This document shows positions 1 through 8,542 of a DNA stretch of 54,460 nucleotides, one piece after another. The first letter of the stretch is position 1. Each line of letters starts with the position of its first letter. Position numbers and translations under genes: made by a program. The DNA lies in NCBI RefSeq assembly GCF_009865385.1, contig NZ_WWJT01000402.1, positions 1 through 54,460 on the forward strand, written 5' to 3'. The notes under the pieces are model-generated. The model saw only the letters and a list, made by a program, of their open reading frames with translations, had not been told where the DNA came from and searched no databases. The stretch is from Streptomyces sp. SID486 (GTDB lineage Bacteria; Actinomycetota; Actinomycetes; Streptomycetales; Streptomycetaceae).

Positions 1-96
1 ACCGCCGCCCGGCGACCGGGAGAGGGCGGGGCGGGCGGCGCGGAGCCCCGGAGACCGGTGCGCCGGACCGCCGCCGGGCCCCGCGAGGGGCGCGGA

Positions 97-330
97 CTAC
101 GGCGCCCCGCTGCTGTGCGCGATGCACGCGACGTCGATGCGGTCCGCCAGCTTCGCCAGCTCGATGGTCAACGCGGCGACCGTGTCCTCGTCCAGCCTCT
201 GCTCCCCGGCCTCGACAAGATGCAGCCACCGCGCACCGACGGTCCGCAACAACTTACTCACGTCGGCCGCCGCCACCTGCAAGGCACCGCGGTCGTCGAC
301 GATCAGAGGCAGGGTCACTTCGCGGTTCAC
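97..330 (-). CDS. Small DUF6213-type hypothetical protein
   Basis: A 77-residue protein of unknown function. The N-terminal run NREVTLPLIVDDRG and the C-terminal IDVACIAHSS match, from memory, a small family (DUF6213) seen almost only in Streptomyces. No signal peptide or membrane segment is visible. I chose the GTG at 330 because the family begins at this residue; no Shine-Dalgarno is visible before it, and a TTG at 372 would add 14 residues and run into the aldehyde dehydrogenase stop. It lies 26 bases behind that gene on the same strand, so the two are probably co-transcribed. Confidence 0.6.
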   Translation of the reverse strand: MNREVTLPLIVDDRGALQVAAADVSKLLRTVGARWLHLVEAGEQRLDEDTVAALTIELAKLADRIDVACIAHSSGAP

Positions 331-356
331 AAAACGGGATGGTAGCCGCGCAGCGC

Positions 357-1742
357 TCACGCACCCTGCCAAACCGTGGTGATGTTGCAGAACTCCCGGA
401 TTCCGTGCCCGGACAGCTCACGCCCGTACCCCGACCGCTTCACCCCGCCGAACGGGAACGCCGGATGGGAGGCGGTCATGCCGTTGACGTACACGGCACC
501 GGCCTCCAGGTCCCGGGCGAACCGCTCCACCTCGCTCTCGTCCCGCGTCCACACGTTGGAACTCAGTCCGAACGGCGTGTCGTTGGCGATCAGCACCGCT
601 TCGTCCAGGTCGTCCGCCCGGTAGAGCGTGGCGACCGGACCGAACGCCTCCTCGCGGTGGATGCGCATCTCCCGGGTGATGCCGGCCAGGACGGTCGGCG
701 GGTAGTACCAGCCGGGCCCGTCCGGCCGCTCCCCGCCGCACAGCACCTGCGCCCCGCTGCGCCGGGCGTCGTCGACCAGCTCCTCCAGGTCCTTCCTGCC
801 CTGCTCGCTGGCGAGCGGGCCGACCTCGGTCTCCTCCGCCAGCGGGTCGCCGAGCCGGAGCGCCCGCATGCCCGCGACGAACCTCTCGGCGAAGGCGTCG
901 TACACGTCGCGGTGGACGATGAACCGCTTGGCCGCGATGCAGGACTGGCCGTTGTTCTGCACCCGCGCGGTCACCGCGATCTCGGCCGCGCGGTCCAGGT
1001 CGGCGGAGGGCATGACGACGTAGGGGTCGCTGCCGCCCAGCTCCAGGACCGTCTTCTTGATCATTTCGCCGGAGGTGGCGGCGACCGCCCGGCCCGCCGG
1101 CTCGCTGCCGGTCAGGGTGGCGGCCTTCACCCGTTCGTCGCGCAGGATGTCGTCCACCGCGCCGGAGCCGATCAGCAGCGTCTGGAAGCAGCCCTCCGGG
1201 AAGCCCGCCCGGTGGAAGAGATCCTCCAGGTACAGGGCGGTCTGGGGGACGTTGGAGGCGTGCTTGAGCAGGCCGACGTTGCCCGCCATCAGGGCGGGCG
1301 CGGCGAACCGGATCACCTGCCAGAGCGGGAAGTTCCACGGCATCACCGCGAGGACCGGGCCCAGCGGGCGGTACCGCACCCGCACCCGGGAGGCACCGGA
1401 GTCATGGACGTCCGCCTCGGCGGGCTCCTCGTCCGCGAGCAGGCGCTCGGCGTTGCCGGCGTACCAGCGCATCGCCTTGGCGCACTTGGCGGCCTCGGCG
1501 CGGGCCTGCTTGACCGGCTTGCCCATCTCGGTGGTCATCACCCGGCCGATCTCCTCCTGGTCCTCCTCCAGCAGGTCGGCCGCCTTGCCCAGCAGCCGGG
1601 CGCGATCGGCGAAGGAGGTCGTGCGGTACGTGCGGAACGTGGCCTCGGCGAGCTGGAGCCGGCGTTCCAGCTCCTCCTCGCCCATGGGCTCGTACGTCTT
1701 GAGTGTCTCGCCGTTCGCCGGGTTCACCGTCGCGATGGGCAT
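357..1742 (-). CDS. gabD: NAD(P)-dependent succinate-semialdehyde dehydrogenase-like aldehyde dehydrogenase
   Basis: A 461-residue cytoplasmic aldehyde dehydrogenase that oxidises an aldehyde, probably succinate semialdehyde, to the acid. The general base Glu234 lies in LELGGSDPY and the catalytic Cys268 in NNGQSCIAAKRF; the cofactor-binding PWNFP motif is near residue 135. Length matches the short bacterial succinate-semialdehyde dehydrogenase group. The ATG at 1742 has a strong GGGAGG 9 bases upstream, so the 20 extra in-frame residues before it are rejected. The substrate is inferred from family resemblance only; other short-chain aldehydes are possible. It probably forms one transcription unit with the small gene that follows. 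Confidence 0.85.
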   Translation of the reverse strand: MPIATVNPANGETLKTYEPMGEEELERRLQLAEATFRTYRTTSFADRARLLGKAADLLEEDQEEIGRVMTTEMGKPVKQARAEAAKCAKAMRWYAGNAERLLADEEPAEADVHDSGASRVRVRYRPLGPVLAVMPWNFPLWQVIRFAAPALMAGNVGLLKHASNVPQTALYLEDLFHRAGFPEGCFQTLLIGSGAVDDILRDERVKAATLTGSEPAGRAVAATSGEMIKKTVLELGGSDPYVVMPSADLDRAAEIAVTARVQNNGQSCIAAKRFIVHRDVYDAFAERFVAGMRALRLGDPLAEETEVGPLASEQGRKDLEELVDDARRSGAQVLCGGERPDGPGWYYPPTVLAGITREMRIHREEAFGPVATLYRADDLDEAVLIANDTPFGLSSNVWTRDESEVERFARDLEAGAVYVNGMTASHPAFPFGGVKRSGYGRELSGHGIREFCNITTVWQGA

Positions 1743-1818
1743 GGCTGACCTCCCTGGGAGCGGGCTTGTCTCGACCTTCGCGCGCGCCCGCGCCCGTCGC
1801 AACGCGAAAGGCCCCTGT

Positions 1819-2292
1819 TCAGCCCGAGTGCTCCGCCAGCCGGTCGAGAAACGCGGCCTGCGCCGTGATGATCACCGCACGGGCCCGCTCCGGAGCGAAC
1901 CACGCCACCCGGTCCAGCTCCGGGAACTCCTGCGTGCGGCCGGACCGCGGCGGCCACTCCATGGTGAAGGTGCCCGGCTCGATCGTCTCCGGATCGAGGT
2001 CCGCCTCCACCGCCCACGCCGTGACGATCTTGCCGTTCGCCTGTACGACCTCGCCGAGGGGTACGGCCTCGCCGTCGGGCGGGGCCAGGCCCAGCTCCTC
2101 CTGGAACTCCCGCCGGGCCGCCTCCCAGGCCGGCTCGTCCGCCTCGTACTCGCCCTTGGGCACGGTCCAGGCCCCCGCGTCCTTCTTCGCGAAGAAGGGG
2201 CCGCCCATATGGCCGAGCAATACTTCCAGTCCCTCATCGGTGTGCCGGAACAACAACAGTCCCGCACTGCGCTTCGTGGTCCGCACCGTCAC
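1819..2292 (-). CDS. Nudix hydrolase
   Basis: A 157-residue Nudix hydrolase that should cleave a nucleoside diphosphate linked to another moiety using Mg2+ or Mn2+. A complete Nudix box spans about residues 47-69, ending in REFQEELGL. The GTG at 2292 overlaps the stop of the upstream DNA ligase by 4 bases (GTGA), which fixes the start and indicates translational coupling. The conserved pairing with an ATP-dependent DNA ligase suggests, by inference only, a role in nucleotide clean-up or in processing a by-product of ligase adenylation. The exact substrate cannot be read from the sequence. Confidence 0.88.
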   Translation of the reverse strand: MTVRTTKRSAGLLLFRHTDEGLEVLLGHMGGPFFAKKDAGAWTVPKGEYEADEPAWEAARREFQEELGLAPPDGEAVPLGEVVQANGKIVTAWAVEADLDPETIEPGTFTMEWPPRSGRTQEFPELDRVAWFAPERARAVIITAQAAFLDRLAEHSG

Positions 2293-3827
2293 GGCCTGAC
2301 CTCCGGGTGGGCTGCCAGCAGAGCCTCCACGGTATCGGCCTCCACGGGCCGCTTGTCCTCGCGGTAGCGGACCACGCGGGCGAACCGGAGGGTGACGCCG
2401 GCCGGGTAGCGCGAGGAGCGCTGGAGGCCGTCGTAGGCGATCTCCACGACGAGTTCGGGGCGGACCCGGACGCCCCACCCGTGCTCCTCGGCCGCCAGTT
2501 CCCGCAGCCGCTCGGTCTGCCAGGTGAGCATCGCGTCCGTCATGCCCTTGAACGTCTTGCCGAGCATGGCGAAGGTGCCGTCCGGGTTGCGGGCCCCCAG
2601 GTGGAGGTTGGAGAGCTTGCCGGTGCGCCGGCCGTGGCCCCACTCGGCGGCCAGCACCACCAGGTCGAGGGTGTGGACGGGCTTGACCTTCAGCCAGGCG
2701 GCACCGCGCCGCCCCGCGCTGTAGGCCGCGTCGAGCCCCTTGACCACCACGCCCTCGTGGCCGCGGGCCAGGGTGTCGGCGAGGAACCGCTCCGCCTCCG
2801 GGATGTCCTGCGGCCCCGAGACCAGCGCGCGCCGCACCCGCATCGGCTCGGGGACCAGCCGGGCCAGCTCCGCGTGCCGTTCGGCGAACGGCAGGTCGAG
2901 CAGGTCACGGCCGTCGACCGAGAGGGCGTCGAAGAAGACGGGGGCGACCGGCGTGCCCTCGGCGGCCCTGGCCACGTCGGTGCGTGAGCCGACCCGGCCC
3001 GCGGTCTCCTGGAAGGACCGGGGCCGGCCCGCCGCGTCGAAGGAGATCACCTCCCCGTCCAGGATGAACCGCTCGGCCGGCAACCCCAGCGCGACGGAGG
3101 TCACTTCGGGCAGCCGGTCGGTGATGTCGTCCAGGGTGCGGGTGTGCACCCGGACGCTGTCGCCCTCCCGGTGCACCTGGACCCGGATGCCGTCCAGTTT
3201 CTCCTCCACCGCGCAGTCGCCCAGCTTCTCCACCGCCTCGGCGACCGACGACGCGCTGTGCGCCAGCATGGGCAGCACCGGGCGGCCCACCGTGAGCCGG
3301 AACCGCTCCAGCGCCGCGGGACCCTCGCCGAGCAGCGCCTGGGCCACCGTCTGCAGCGACCCGGCGAGCATCACGGCCCGCCGCACGTCCGCCGGGTCCG
3401 CGCCGGTCGCCCGTGCGAGGCCCTCCACCGCGACCGCGTCCAGGGCGCCCTGGCGCACCTCCCCGGTGAGCAGGCCGAGCAGGAAGCGCTGCTCGTCCTC
3501 GGTGGCCGCGCCCATCAGCTCGCCGACGATCCGGGCCCGCTCCGCCTGGGAGCCGGGCCCGGAGACCTCACCCAGCCCGGTGAGCCGGGCGTCGACGTCG
3601 CGCACGGTCAGGGAGGGCTCGGCCGCGGGCGGCACCGGCCGGCCGAGCACCTTCCACCCGACGCCGAGCCGGCCCTGCGGCAGCCGTCCGGCGAGGTAGG
3701 GGATGACGACCGGGACGTCGTCCGCCTCCGCCTCCCGGAACAGCTCCGCGAGCAGTTCGGTCTTGCGGGACCGGGCCGCCGTGGCGGCCACCTCCCGGGA
3801 CACCTGGGCGAGCCGGGTCAGCAGCAT
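2289..3827 (-). CDS. ATP-dependent DNA ligase
   Basis: A 512-residue ATP-dependent DNA ligase that seals nicks in duplex DNA. Residues 1-170 form the alpha-helical N-terminal domain, about 185-385 the adenylation domain with motif I EEKLDGIRVQ (AMP-accepting Lys210), and about 395-505 the OB fold. Length equals the usual actinobacterial LigB/LigC-type accessory ligases. The essential NAD-dependent LigA must be encoded elsewhere. The start is ATG 3827; the frame stays open far upstream, but that part lies over a divergent regulator and is not coding. The downstream Nudix gene overlaps by 4 bases. Confidence 0.92.
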   Translation of the reverse strand: MLLTRLAQVSREVAATAARSRKTELLAELFREAEADDVPVVIPYLAGRLPQGRLGVGWKVLGRPVPPAAEPSLTVRDVDARLTGLGEVSGPGSQAERARIVGELMGAATEDEQRFLLGLLTGEVRQGALDAVAVEGLARATGADPADVRRAVMLAGSLQTVAQALLGEGPAALERFRLTVGRPVLPMLAHSASSVAEAVEKLGDCAVEEKLDGIRVQVHREGDSVRVHTRTLDDITDRLPEVTSVALGLPAERFILDGEVISFDAAGRPRSFQETAGRVGSRTDVARAAEGTPVAPVFFDALSVDGRDLLDLPFAERHAELARLVPEPMRVRRALVSGPQDIPEAERFLADTLARGHEGVVVKGLDAAYSAGRRGAAWLKVKPVHTLDLVVLAAEWGHGRRTGKLSNLHLGARNPDGTFAMLGKTFKGMTDAMLTWQTERLRELAAEEHGWGVRVRPELVVEIAYDGLQRSSRYPAGVTLRFARVVRYREDKRPVEADTVEALLAAHPEVRP

Positions 3828-3942
3828 GCAGCCATGGTGCCTCAGCGCCCCGCCGGATGCGTGGTTCCCGGGAGCGCGTCGTCCTGGCCGGGGGCGTCGC
3901 CGCAGGCCGCGCGGTTGCACCTCCCGCTCCGAAGGTGCTGTA

Positions 3943-3971
3943 TTGACAAAACGGATTGCTGTTTCTGCAAT
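3943..3971 (+). promoter_or_regulatory. Putative promoter and operator of the XRE-cupin regulator
   Basis: A perfect -35 hexamer TTGACA (3943-3948) is followed after 17 bases by TGCAAT, a poor -10, about 7 bases before the ATG at 3978. The downstream half contains a small dyad, ATTGC-N7-GCAAT (3955-3971). The dyad sits where an autoregulator would block RNA polymerase. No Shine-Dalgarno is evident, so a leaderless or very short leader is plausible. Confidence 0.4.
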
Positions 3972-3977
3972 GGGGGC

Positions 3978-4553
3978 ATGAGCACAGACGACGTACTGTC
4001 CGAAGTGGGGCCGCGGCTGCGCAGGATCCGCAAGGAGCGGGAGGTGACCCTGTCCGCGCTGTCCGAGGCCACCGGCATCTCCGTGAGCACGCTCTCGCGG
4101 CTGGAGTCCGGTCTGCGCAAGCCCAGCCTCGAACTGCTGCTGCCGATCGCCCAGGCCCACCAGGTGCCGCTGGACGAACTGGTCGGCGCCCCGCCGGTCG
4201 GCGACCCGAGGGTGCGGGCCAAGCCGATCGTGCGGCACGGGCGGACCATGTATCCGCTGACGCGGCAGCCGGGCGGACTCCAGGCGTACAAGGTGGTCGA
4301 GCCGCAGCGGACGGCCGAACCCGACCCGCGCAGCCACGAGGGGTACGAGTGGCTGTACGTGCTGGCCGGCCGGCTGCGGCTGGTGCTCGGCCGGCACGAC
4401 GTCGTGCTGTCGGCGGGTGAGGCCGCCGAGTTCGACACGCGCGTGCCGCACTGGTTCGGCTCGGCGGGCGACGGACCGGTGGAGTTCCTGAGCCTGTTCG
4501 GACCGCAAGGGGAGCGGATGCACGTGCGGGCGCGGCCCACCGCCGGTAAGTGA
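3978..4553 (+). CDS. XRE family regulator with C-terminal cupin domain
   Basis: A 191-residue transcription factor. Residues 10-65 form a lambda-repressor-like helix-turn-helix (ATGISVSTLSRLESGLRKPS) and about 110-180 a cupin barrel (HEGYEWLYVLAGRLRLVLG) that typically senses a small molecule. Start ATG 3978 is preceded by a TTGACA box and a dyad. It is divergent from the DNA ligase and is followed by a 56-57 bp repeat array, then by an oxidoreductase and acyl-CoA dehydrogenase operon, which it may control; that link is inference from position only. The last ~12 codons run into the first, partial copy of the repeat. Confidence 0.88.
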   Translation: MSTDDVLSEVGPRLRRIRKEREVTLSALSEATGISVSTLSRLESGLRKPSLELLLPIAQAHQVPLDELVGAPPVGDPRVRAKPIVRHGRTMYPLTRQPGGLQAYKVVEPQRTAEPDPRSHEGYEWLYVLAGRLRLVLGRHDVVLSAGEAAEFDTRVPHWFGSAGDGPVEFLSLFGPQGERMHVRARPTAGK

Positions 4554-4860
4554 GACCGGTGGACTGTTCCCTGATCTCACGTGCGGTCGCGGCCACCGCC
4601 GGCAAGTGAGACCGGTGGACTGTTCCCTGACCTCACGTGCGGGCGCGGCCCGCGGTCGGTAAGTGAGACCGGTGGACTGTTCCCTGACCTCACGTGCGGG
4701 CGCGGCCCGCGGCCGGTAAGTGAGACCGGCGGACCGTTCCTGATCTCACGTGCGGGTGCGGCCCGCGGCCGGTAAGTGAGACCGGCGGACCGTTCCCTGA
4801 TCTCACGTGCGGTCGCGGCCACCGCCGGCAAGTGAGACCGGTGAACTGTTCCCTGATCGG
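4519..4860. repeat. Six-copy 56-57 bp tandem repeat with internal hairpins
   Basis: Full units begin (at AAGTGAGACC) at 4548, 4604, 4661, 4718, 4774 and 4830, giving periods of 56, 57, 57, 56 and 56; a partial copy overlaps the end of the upstream regulator gene. Each unit contains a dyad GTGAGA...TCTCAC (sometimes CCTCAC) with about 18 bases between arms, and several carry a second hairpin GCGGGC-GCG-GCCCGC. Copies differ by a few bases, so this is not a very recent expansion. There are no spacers, so it is not CRISPR. It fills the whole gap between the regulator and the next operon. Confidence 0.85.
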
Positions 4861-4922
4861 CAAGCGACCGCTTAGTATGCGATCGGACCCGGTCAGACAA
4901 AGCAGTCCCGTGGAGGCCCCGC

Positions 4923-5888
4923 ATGCAGGCATGGCAAGTGCACGAGAACGGCGAGCCCGGCGAGGTGATGCGCCTGGCGGAGGTGGAGCGCCCCACCCCC
5001 GGCGACGGCCAGGTGCTGCTGCGGGTGCGCGCCGCCAACGTCAACTTCCCGGACGCCCTGCTGTGCCGGGGCCAGTACCAGGTGCGCCCGCCGCTGCCGT
5101 TCACACCCGGCGTGGAGATCTGCGGCGAGACCGAGGACGGCCGCCGGGTGATCGCCAACCCGGCGCTGCCCCACGGCGGTTTCGCCGAGTACGTCCTCGC
5201 CGACGCCGGCGCCCTGCTGCCCGCCCCCGAGTCGCTGGACGACGCCGAGGCCGCCGCGCTGCACATCGGCTACCAGACCGGCTGGTTCGGTCTGCACCGC
5301 CGCGCCCGCCTGGAGGCGGGGGAGACCCTGCTCGTGCACGCCGCCGCCGGCGGTGTGGGCAGTGCCGCCGTGCAGCTCGGCAAGGCCGCCGGCGCCACGG
5401 TGATCGGTGTCGTGGGCGGTGCGGACAAGGCCGCCGTCGCCCGTGAGCTGGGCTGTGACGTGGTCGTCGACCGGCGTGCCGAGGACGTCGTCGGCGCAGT
5501 GAAGGAGGCCACCGGCGGCCGGGGCGCGGACGTGATCTACGACCCCGTCGGCGGCGAGGCCTACGCGCAGTCGGCCAAGCTGGCCGCCTTCGAGGGCCGG
5601 ATCGTGATCGTCGGCTTCGCCAGCGGCACGGTCCCGAGCCCCGCGCTCAACCACGCCCTGGTGAAGAACTACTCGATCCTCGGCCTGCACTGGGGCCTGT
5701 ACAACACCCAGAACCCCAAGCTGGTCCAGCACTGCCACGAGCAGCTCACCGGGCTGGCCGCCCGGGGCGCCGTCAAGCCGCTGGTCAGCGAGCGGGTCCC
5801 GCTGAGCGAGGCCGCACGGGCCGTGCAGCGGGTCGCGGACGGCCGGTCCACCGGCCGGATCGCCGTGGTGGGGGAGGGGGCGGCATGA
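4923..5888 (+). CDS. NADPH:quinone oxidoreductase-type MDR dehydrogenase
   Basis: A 321-residue medium-chain dehydrogenase/reductase of the zinc-free quinone-oxidoreductase group. The GroES-like fold occupies about residues 1-115 (VNFPDALLCRGQYQ) and the NADP-binding Rossmann fold about 130-260, with AAAGGVGSAAVQLGK. The structural-zinc cysteine lobe of alcohol dehydrogenases is absent. ATG 4923 has GGAGG seven bases upstream, and a TAGTAT -10 lies at 4873-4878. The gene overlaps the next acyl-CoA dehydrogenase by 4 bases, so the three form one operon. Likely role: NADPH-linked reduction of an enoyl or quinone compound in acyl-CoA metabolism; the substrate is unknown. Confidence 0.87.
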   Translation: MQAWQVHENGEPGEVMRLAEVERPTPGDGQVLLRVRAANVNFPDALLCRGQYQVRPPLPFTPGVEICGETEDGRRVIANPALPHGGFAEYVLADAGALLPAPESLDDAEAAALHIGYQTGWFGLHRRARLEAGETLLVHAAAGGVGSAAVQLGKAAGATVIGVVGGADKAAVARELGCDVVVDRRAEDVVGAVKEATGGRGADVIYDPVGGEAYAQSAKLAAFEGRIVIVGFASGTVPSPALNHALVKNYSILGLHWGLYNTQNPKLVQHCHEQLTGLAARGAVKPLVSERVPLSEAARAVQRVADGRSTGRIAVVGEGAA

Positions 5889-7066
5889 CCGACGCCGCGG
5901 AACTGACGCGCCGCACCAGGGAGTTGCTGGCCGCCCACCCGCCGGCCGACACCGGCCGCCTGGACTTCCTGCGCGCCCGCTTCGACGCCGGCCTCGCCTG
6001 GGTGCACTACCCCGAGGGCCTCGGCGGACTGGGCGCCCCGCGCTCCCTCCAGGGCGTGGTGGACGCCGAGCTCCAGGCCGCCGGCGCCCCCGACAACGAC
6101 CCCCGGCGCATCGGCATCGGCCTCGGCATGGCCGCGCCGACGATCCTCAAGTACGGCACCGAGGAGCAGAAGCGGCGCTTCCTGCGACCCCTGTGGACCG
6201 GTGAGGAGGTCTGGTGCCAGCTCTTCAGCGAACCCGGCGCCGGCTCCGACCTGGCCGCGCTCGGCACCCGGGCCGTCCGGGAAGGTGACGACTGGGTCGT
6301 CAACGGGCAGAAGGTGTGGACCTCCAGCGCCCACCTCGCCCGCTGGGCCATCCTCATCGCCCGCACCGACCCGACCGTGCCCAAGCACCAGGGCATCACC
6401 TACTTCGTCTGCGACATGACCGATCCGGGCGTCGAGGTCCGGCCGCTGCGCCAGATCACCGGCGAGGCCGAGTTCAACGAGGTCTTCCTCACCGACGTCC
6501 GCATCCCCGACAGCCACCGCCTCGGCGAGGTCGGCGACGGCTGGCGGGTCGCGCAGACCACCCTGATGAACGAGCGCGTCTCCATCGGCGGCATGGCCCT
6601 GCCCCGCGAGGGCGGCATGATCGGTCCGGTCGCGAAGACCTGGCGCGAACGCCCCGGACTGCGCACCCACGAGCTGCACCAGCGGCTGCTCAAGCTCTGG
6701 GTCGAGGCGGAGGTGGCCCGGTTCACCGGCGAGCGGCTGCGCCAGCAGCTCGTCGCCGGACAGCCCGGCCCCGAGGGATCCGGCATGAAGCTCGCCTTCG
6801 CCCGCCTCAACCAGGAGATCAGCGGCCTGGAGGTGGAGCTGCGCGGCGAGGAGGGGCTGTCGTACGACGACTGGACCATGCGCCGCCCCGAACTCGTCGA
6901 CTTCACCGGCCGCGACGCCGGCTACCGCTACCTGCGCTCCAAGGGCAACAGCATCGAGGGCGGTACCAGCGAGGTGCTGCTGAACATCGTCGCCGAGCGC
7001 GTACTGGGGCTGCCCGCCGAGCCGCGCACCGACAAGGACGTCGCCTGGAAGGACCTGGCCCGATGA
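5885..7066 (+). CDS. Acyl-CoA dehydrogenase, first of a pair
   Basis: A 393-residue FAD-dependent acyl-CoA dehydrogenase. Conserved signatures include FSEPGAGSDLA, WVVNGQKVWTS and the C-terminal EGGTSEVLLNIVAERVLG. These enzymes introduce a double bond into an acyl-CoA thioester. It starts by ATGA overlap with the quinone oxidoreductase and ends by another ATGA overlap with a second acyl-CoA dehydrogenase; side-by-side pairs of long and short subunits are typical of heteromeric FadE enzymes in actinobacteria (for example in sterol side-chain degradation). A heteromer with the next product is inferred from that arrangement. Confidence 0.9.
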   Translation: MTDAAELTRRTRELLAAHPPADTGRLDFLRARFDAGLAWVHYPEGLGGLGAPRSLQGVVDAELQAAGAPDNDPRRIGIGLGMAAPTILKYGTEEQKRRFLRPLWTGEEVWCQLFSEPGAGSDLAALGTRAVREGDDWVVNGQKVWTSSAHLARWAILIARTDPTVPKHQGITYFVCDMTDPGVEVRPLRQITGEAEFNEVFLTDVRIPDSHRLGEVGDGWRVAQTTLMNERVSIGGMALPREGGMIGPVAKTWRERPGLRTHELHQRLLKLWVEAEVARFTGERLRQQLVAGQPGPEGSGMKLAFARLNQEISGLEVELRGEEGLSYDDWTMRRPELVDFTGRDAGYRYLRSKGNSIEGGTSEVLLNIVAERVLGLPAEPRTDKDVAWKDLAR

Positions 7067-8139
7067 CCGATCTCCTGTACTCCGAGGAGGAAGAGGCGCT
7101 GCGGGCCGCCGTCCGCGACCTGCTCACGGACCACTGCGCCCCGGCCGGCGTCATCGCCCGCACCGAGACGGACGCCCCGCACGACATGCCGCTGTGGAAG
7201 TCGCTCGCCGGCGGCATGGGCCTGGCCGGCCTGCTGGTGCCCGAGGAACTGGGCGGCCAGGGCGCCGGCCATCGCGAGGCCGCCGTGGTGCTGGAGGAGC
7301 TGGGCCGCGCCGTGGCACCCGTGCCCTACCTGTCGAGCGCCGTCGTCGCCACCGAGGCTCTGCTGGAGTGCGGGGCGGACGACCTGCTCGCCGAGCTGGC
7401 GTCGGCGACGACGATCGGGGTCCTCGCCGTCGGTCTGCACACCGCCCCGGGGGCCGGCTGCCCGGCCGTACGGGTGGAGGACGGCGCGCTGCACGGCGAG
7501 CTGACCGGCATCGCCGACGCGGCGATCGCCGACGTGCTGCTGGTGCCCGCCGACGACGGCGGTCTGTACGCGGTACCGGCCTCCGCCGCGACGATCACCC
7601 CGCAGGTGTCCCTCGACCTCACCCGGCCGCTCGCCCGCGTCACCCTGGACGGGGTGCGTGGCGCCCGACGGCTGGGCGACGCCGCTCCCGCCGTACGCCG
7701 CGCCCTGCGGGCCGCCGCCGGACTGCTCGCCTCCGAGCAGCTCGGCGTGGCCGACTGGGCGCTGACCGAGACGGTCCGGTACCTGAAGGAGCGCAAGCAG
7801 TTCAACCGGCCGGTCGGCGGCTTCCAGGCACTCAAGCACCGGCTCGCCCAGCTGTGGCTGGAGGTCGTCCACCTGCGGGCCGCCGCCCGTGCCGCCGCCG
7901 ACGCGCTGGCCTGTGGCGAGGACACCGACGTCTCGGTGGCCGTCGCGCAGGCCTACGCGGCACCCGTCGCCGTCCACGCCACCGAGGAGGCGCTGCAACT
8001 GCACGGCGGGCTCGGCATGACCTGGGAACACCCGGTCCACCTGTACCTGAAGCGGGCCAAGGCCGACTCGATCGCGTACGGCACGGCCGGCGCGCACCGC
8101 TCGGCGCTGGCGGAACTGGTCGATCTCCAGGCGCCCTGA
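7063..8139 (+). CDS. Acyl-CoA dehydrogenase, second of a pair
   Basis: A 358-residue acyl-CoA dehydrogenase homologue, shorter than its partner. It keeps the middle and C-terminal folds (YLKERKQFNRPVGGFQALKH, LQLHGGLGMTWEHPVHLYLKRAK), but the FAD-contact loop of the N-terminal half is degenerate, lacking the EPGAGSD motif. This asymmetry is what is seen in alpha2beta2 FadE pairs where one chain supplies FAD contacts and the other the base. The start is fixed by a 4-base ATGA overlap. A GC-rich hairpin follows the stop. Confidence 0.88.
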   Translation: MTDLLYSEEEEALRAAVRDLLTDHCAPAGVIARTETDAPHDMPLWKSLAGGMGLAGLLVPEELGGQGAGHREAAVVLEELGRAVAPVPYLSSAVVATEALLECGADDLLAELASATTIGVLAVGLHTAPGAGCPAVRVEDGALHGELTGIADAAIADVLLVPADDGGLYAVPASAATITPQVSLDLTRPLARVTLDGVRGARRLGDAAPAVRRALRAAAGLLASEQLGVADWALTETVRYLKERKQFNRPVGGFQALKHRLAQLWLEVVHLRAAARAAADALACGEDTDVSVAVAQAYAAPVAVHATEEALQLHGGLGMTWEHPVHLYLKRAKADSIAYGTAGAHRSALAELVDLQAP

Positions 8140-8140
8140 C

Positions 8141-8163
8141 CCCGGACACCGGGCCGGTCCGGG
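8141..8163 (+). terminator. Possible terminator hairpin after the acyl-CoA dehydrogenase operon
   Basis: CCCGGAC (8141-8147) pairs with GTCCGGG (8157-8163) around a 9-base loop, starting 2 bases after the stop codon. No U tract follows, as is common for Streptomyces terminators. Confidence 0.4.
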
Positions 8164-8335
8164 CGGGGGCGGGACGCGCTCACCCCCAGCGGGCCCGCCC
8201 GGAGCCCTTCCTCGACGCCCACCCCTCCGCGTGACACCACACGATCGGAGGACATGTCAGCCGCCCGGACGAAGCCTCCGCTACGCCACACTTGCGGCCG
8301 AACGCCGCACATGGGGCGTGGCGGAAGGGGTTCCG

Positions 8336-8530
8336 ATGGCGATTTCCATCTCTGTGGTGCTGCTGCTCCTGATCCTGGCCGTGATCTTCATGCGCAACGG
8401 CGCGCTGAAGGTCTCCCACGCCCTGGTCTGCATGCTGCTGGGTTTCTATCTGGCCAGCACGAGCATGGCGCCCACCATCCACAGCGGGCTCACCGCGACC
8501 GCGGACCTGGTGAGCAGCCTGCGGCCCTGA
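8336..8530 (+). CDS. Small single-pass membrane protein
   Basis: A 64-residue protein with one hydrophobic stretch at residues 3-20 (ISISVVLLLLILAVIF) followed by a second, weaker apolar segment HALVCMLLGFYLAST. No catalytic motif is seen and I do not recognise a function, although proteins of this size and shape are common and conserved in Streptomyces. ATG 8336 has GGAAGGGG just upstream; the 35 in-frame residues before it have no ribosome site and poor coding character. It converges on the phosphodiester glycosidase gene with 12 bases between stops. Confidence 0.65.
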   Translation: MAISISVVLLLLILAVIFMRNGALKVSHALVCMLLGFYLASTSMAPTIHSGLTATADLVSSLRP

Positions 8531-8542
8531 CCCGGCCGGCGC

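Noticed and set aside
2289..4580. 763-residue reading of the DNA ligase gene
   Set aside because: The extra 251 N-terminal codons lie over the divergent XRE regulator and the repeat array; the ligase family starts at MLLTRLAQ (3827).
4519..4860. CRISPR array
   Set aside because: Units are directly contiguous with no variable spacers, and no cas gene is present.
4577..5266. Minus-strand repetitive frame through the 56-bp repeats (PPVSL repeats)
   Set aside because: Repetition comes from the DNA repeat; unit length varies between 56 and 57, so no frame is kept, as a protein repeat would require.
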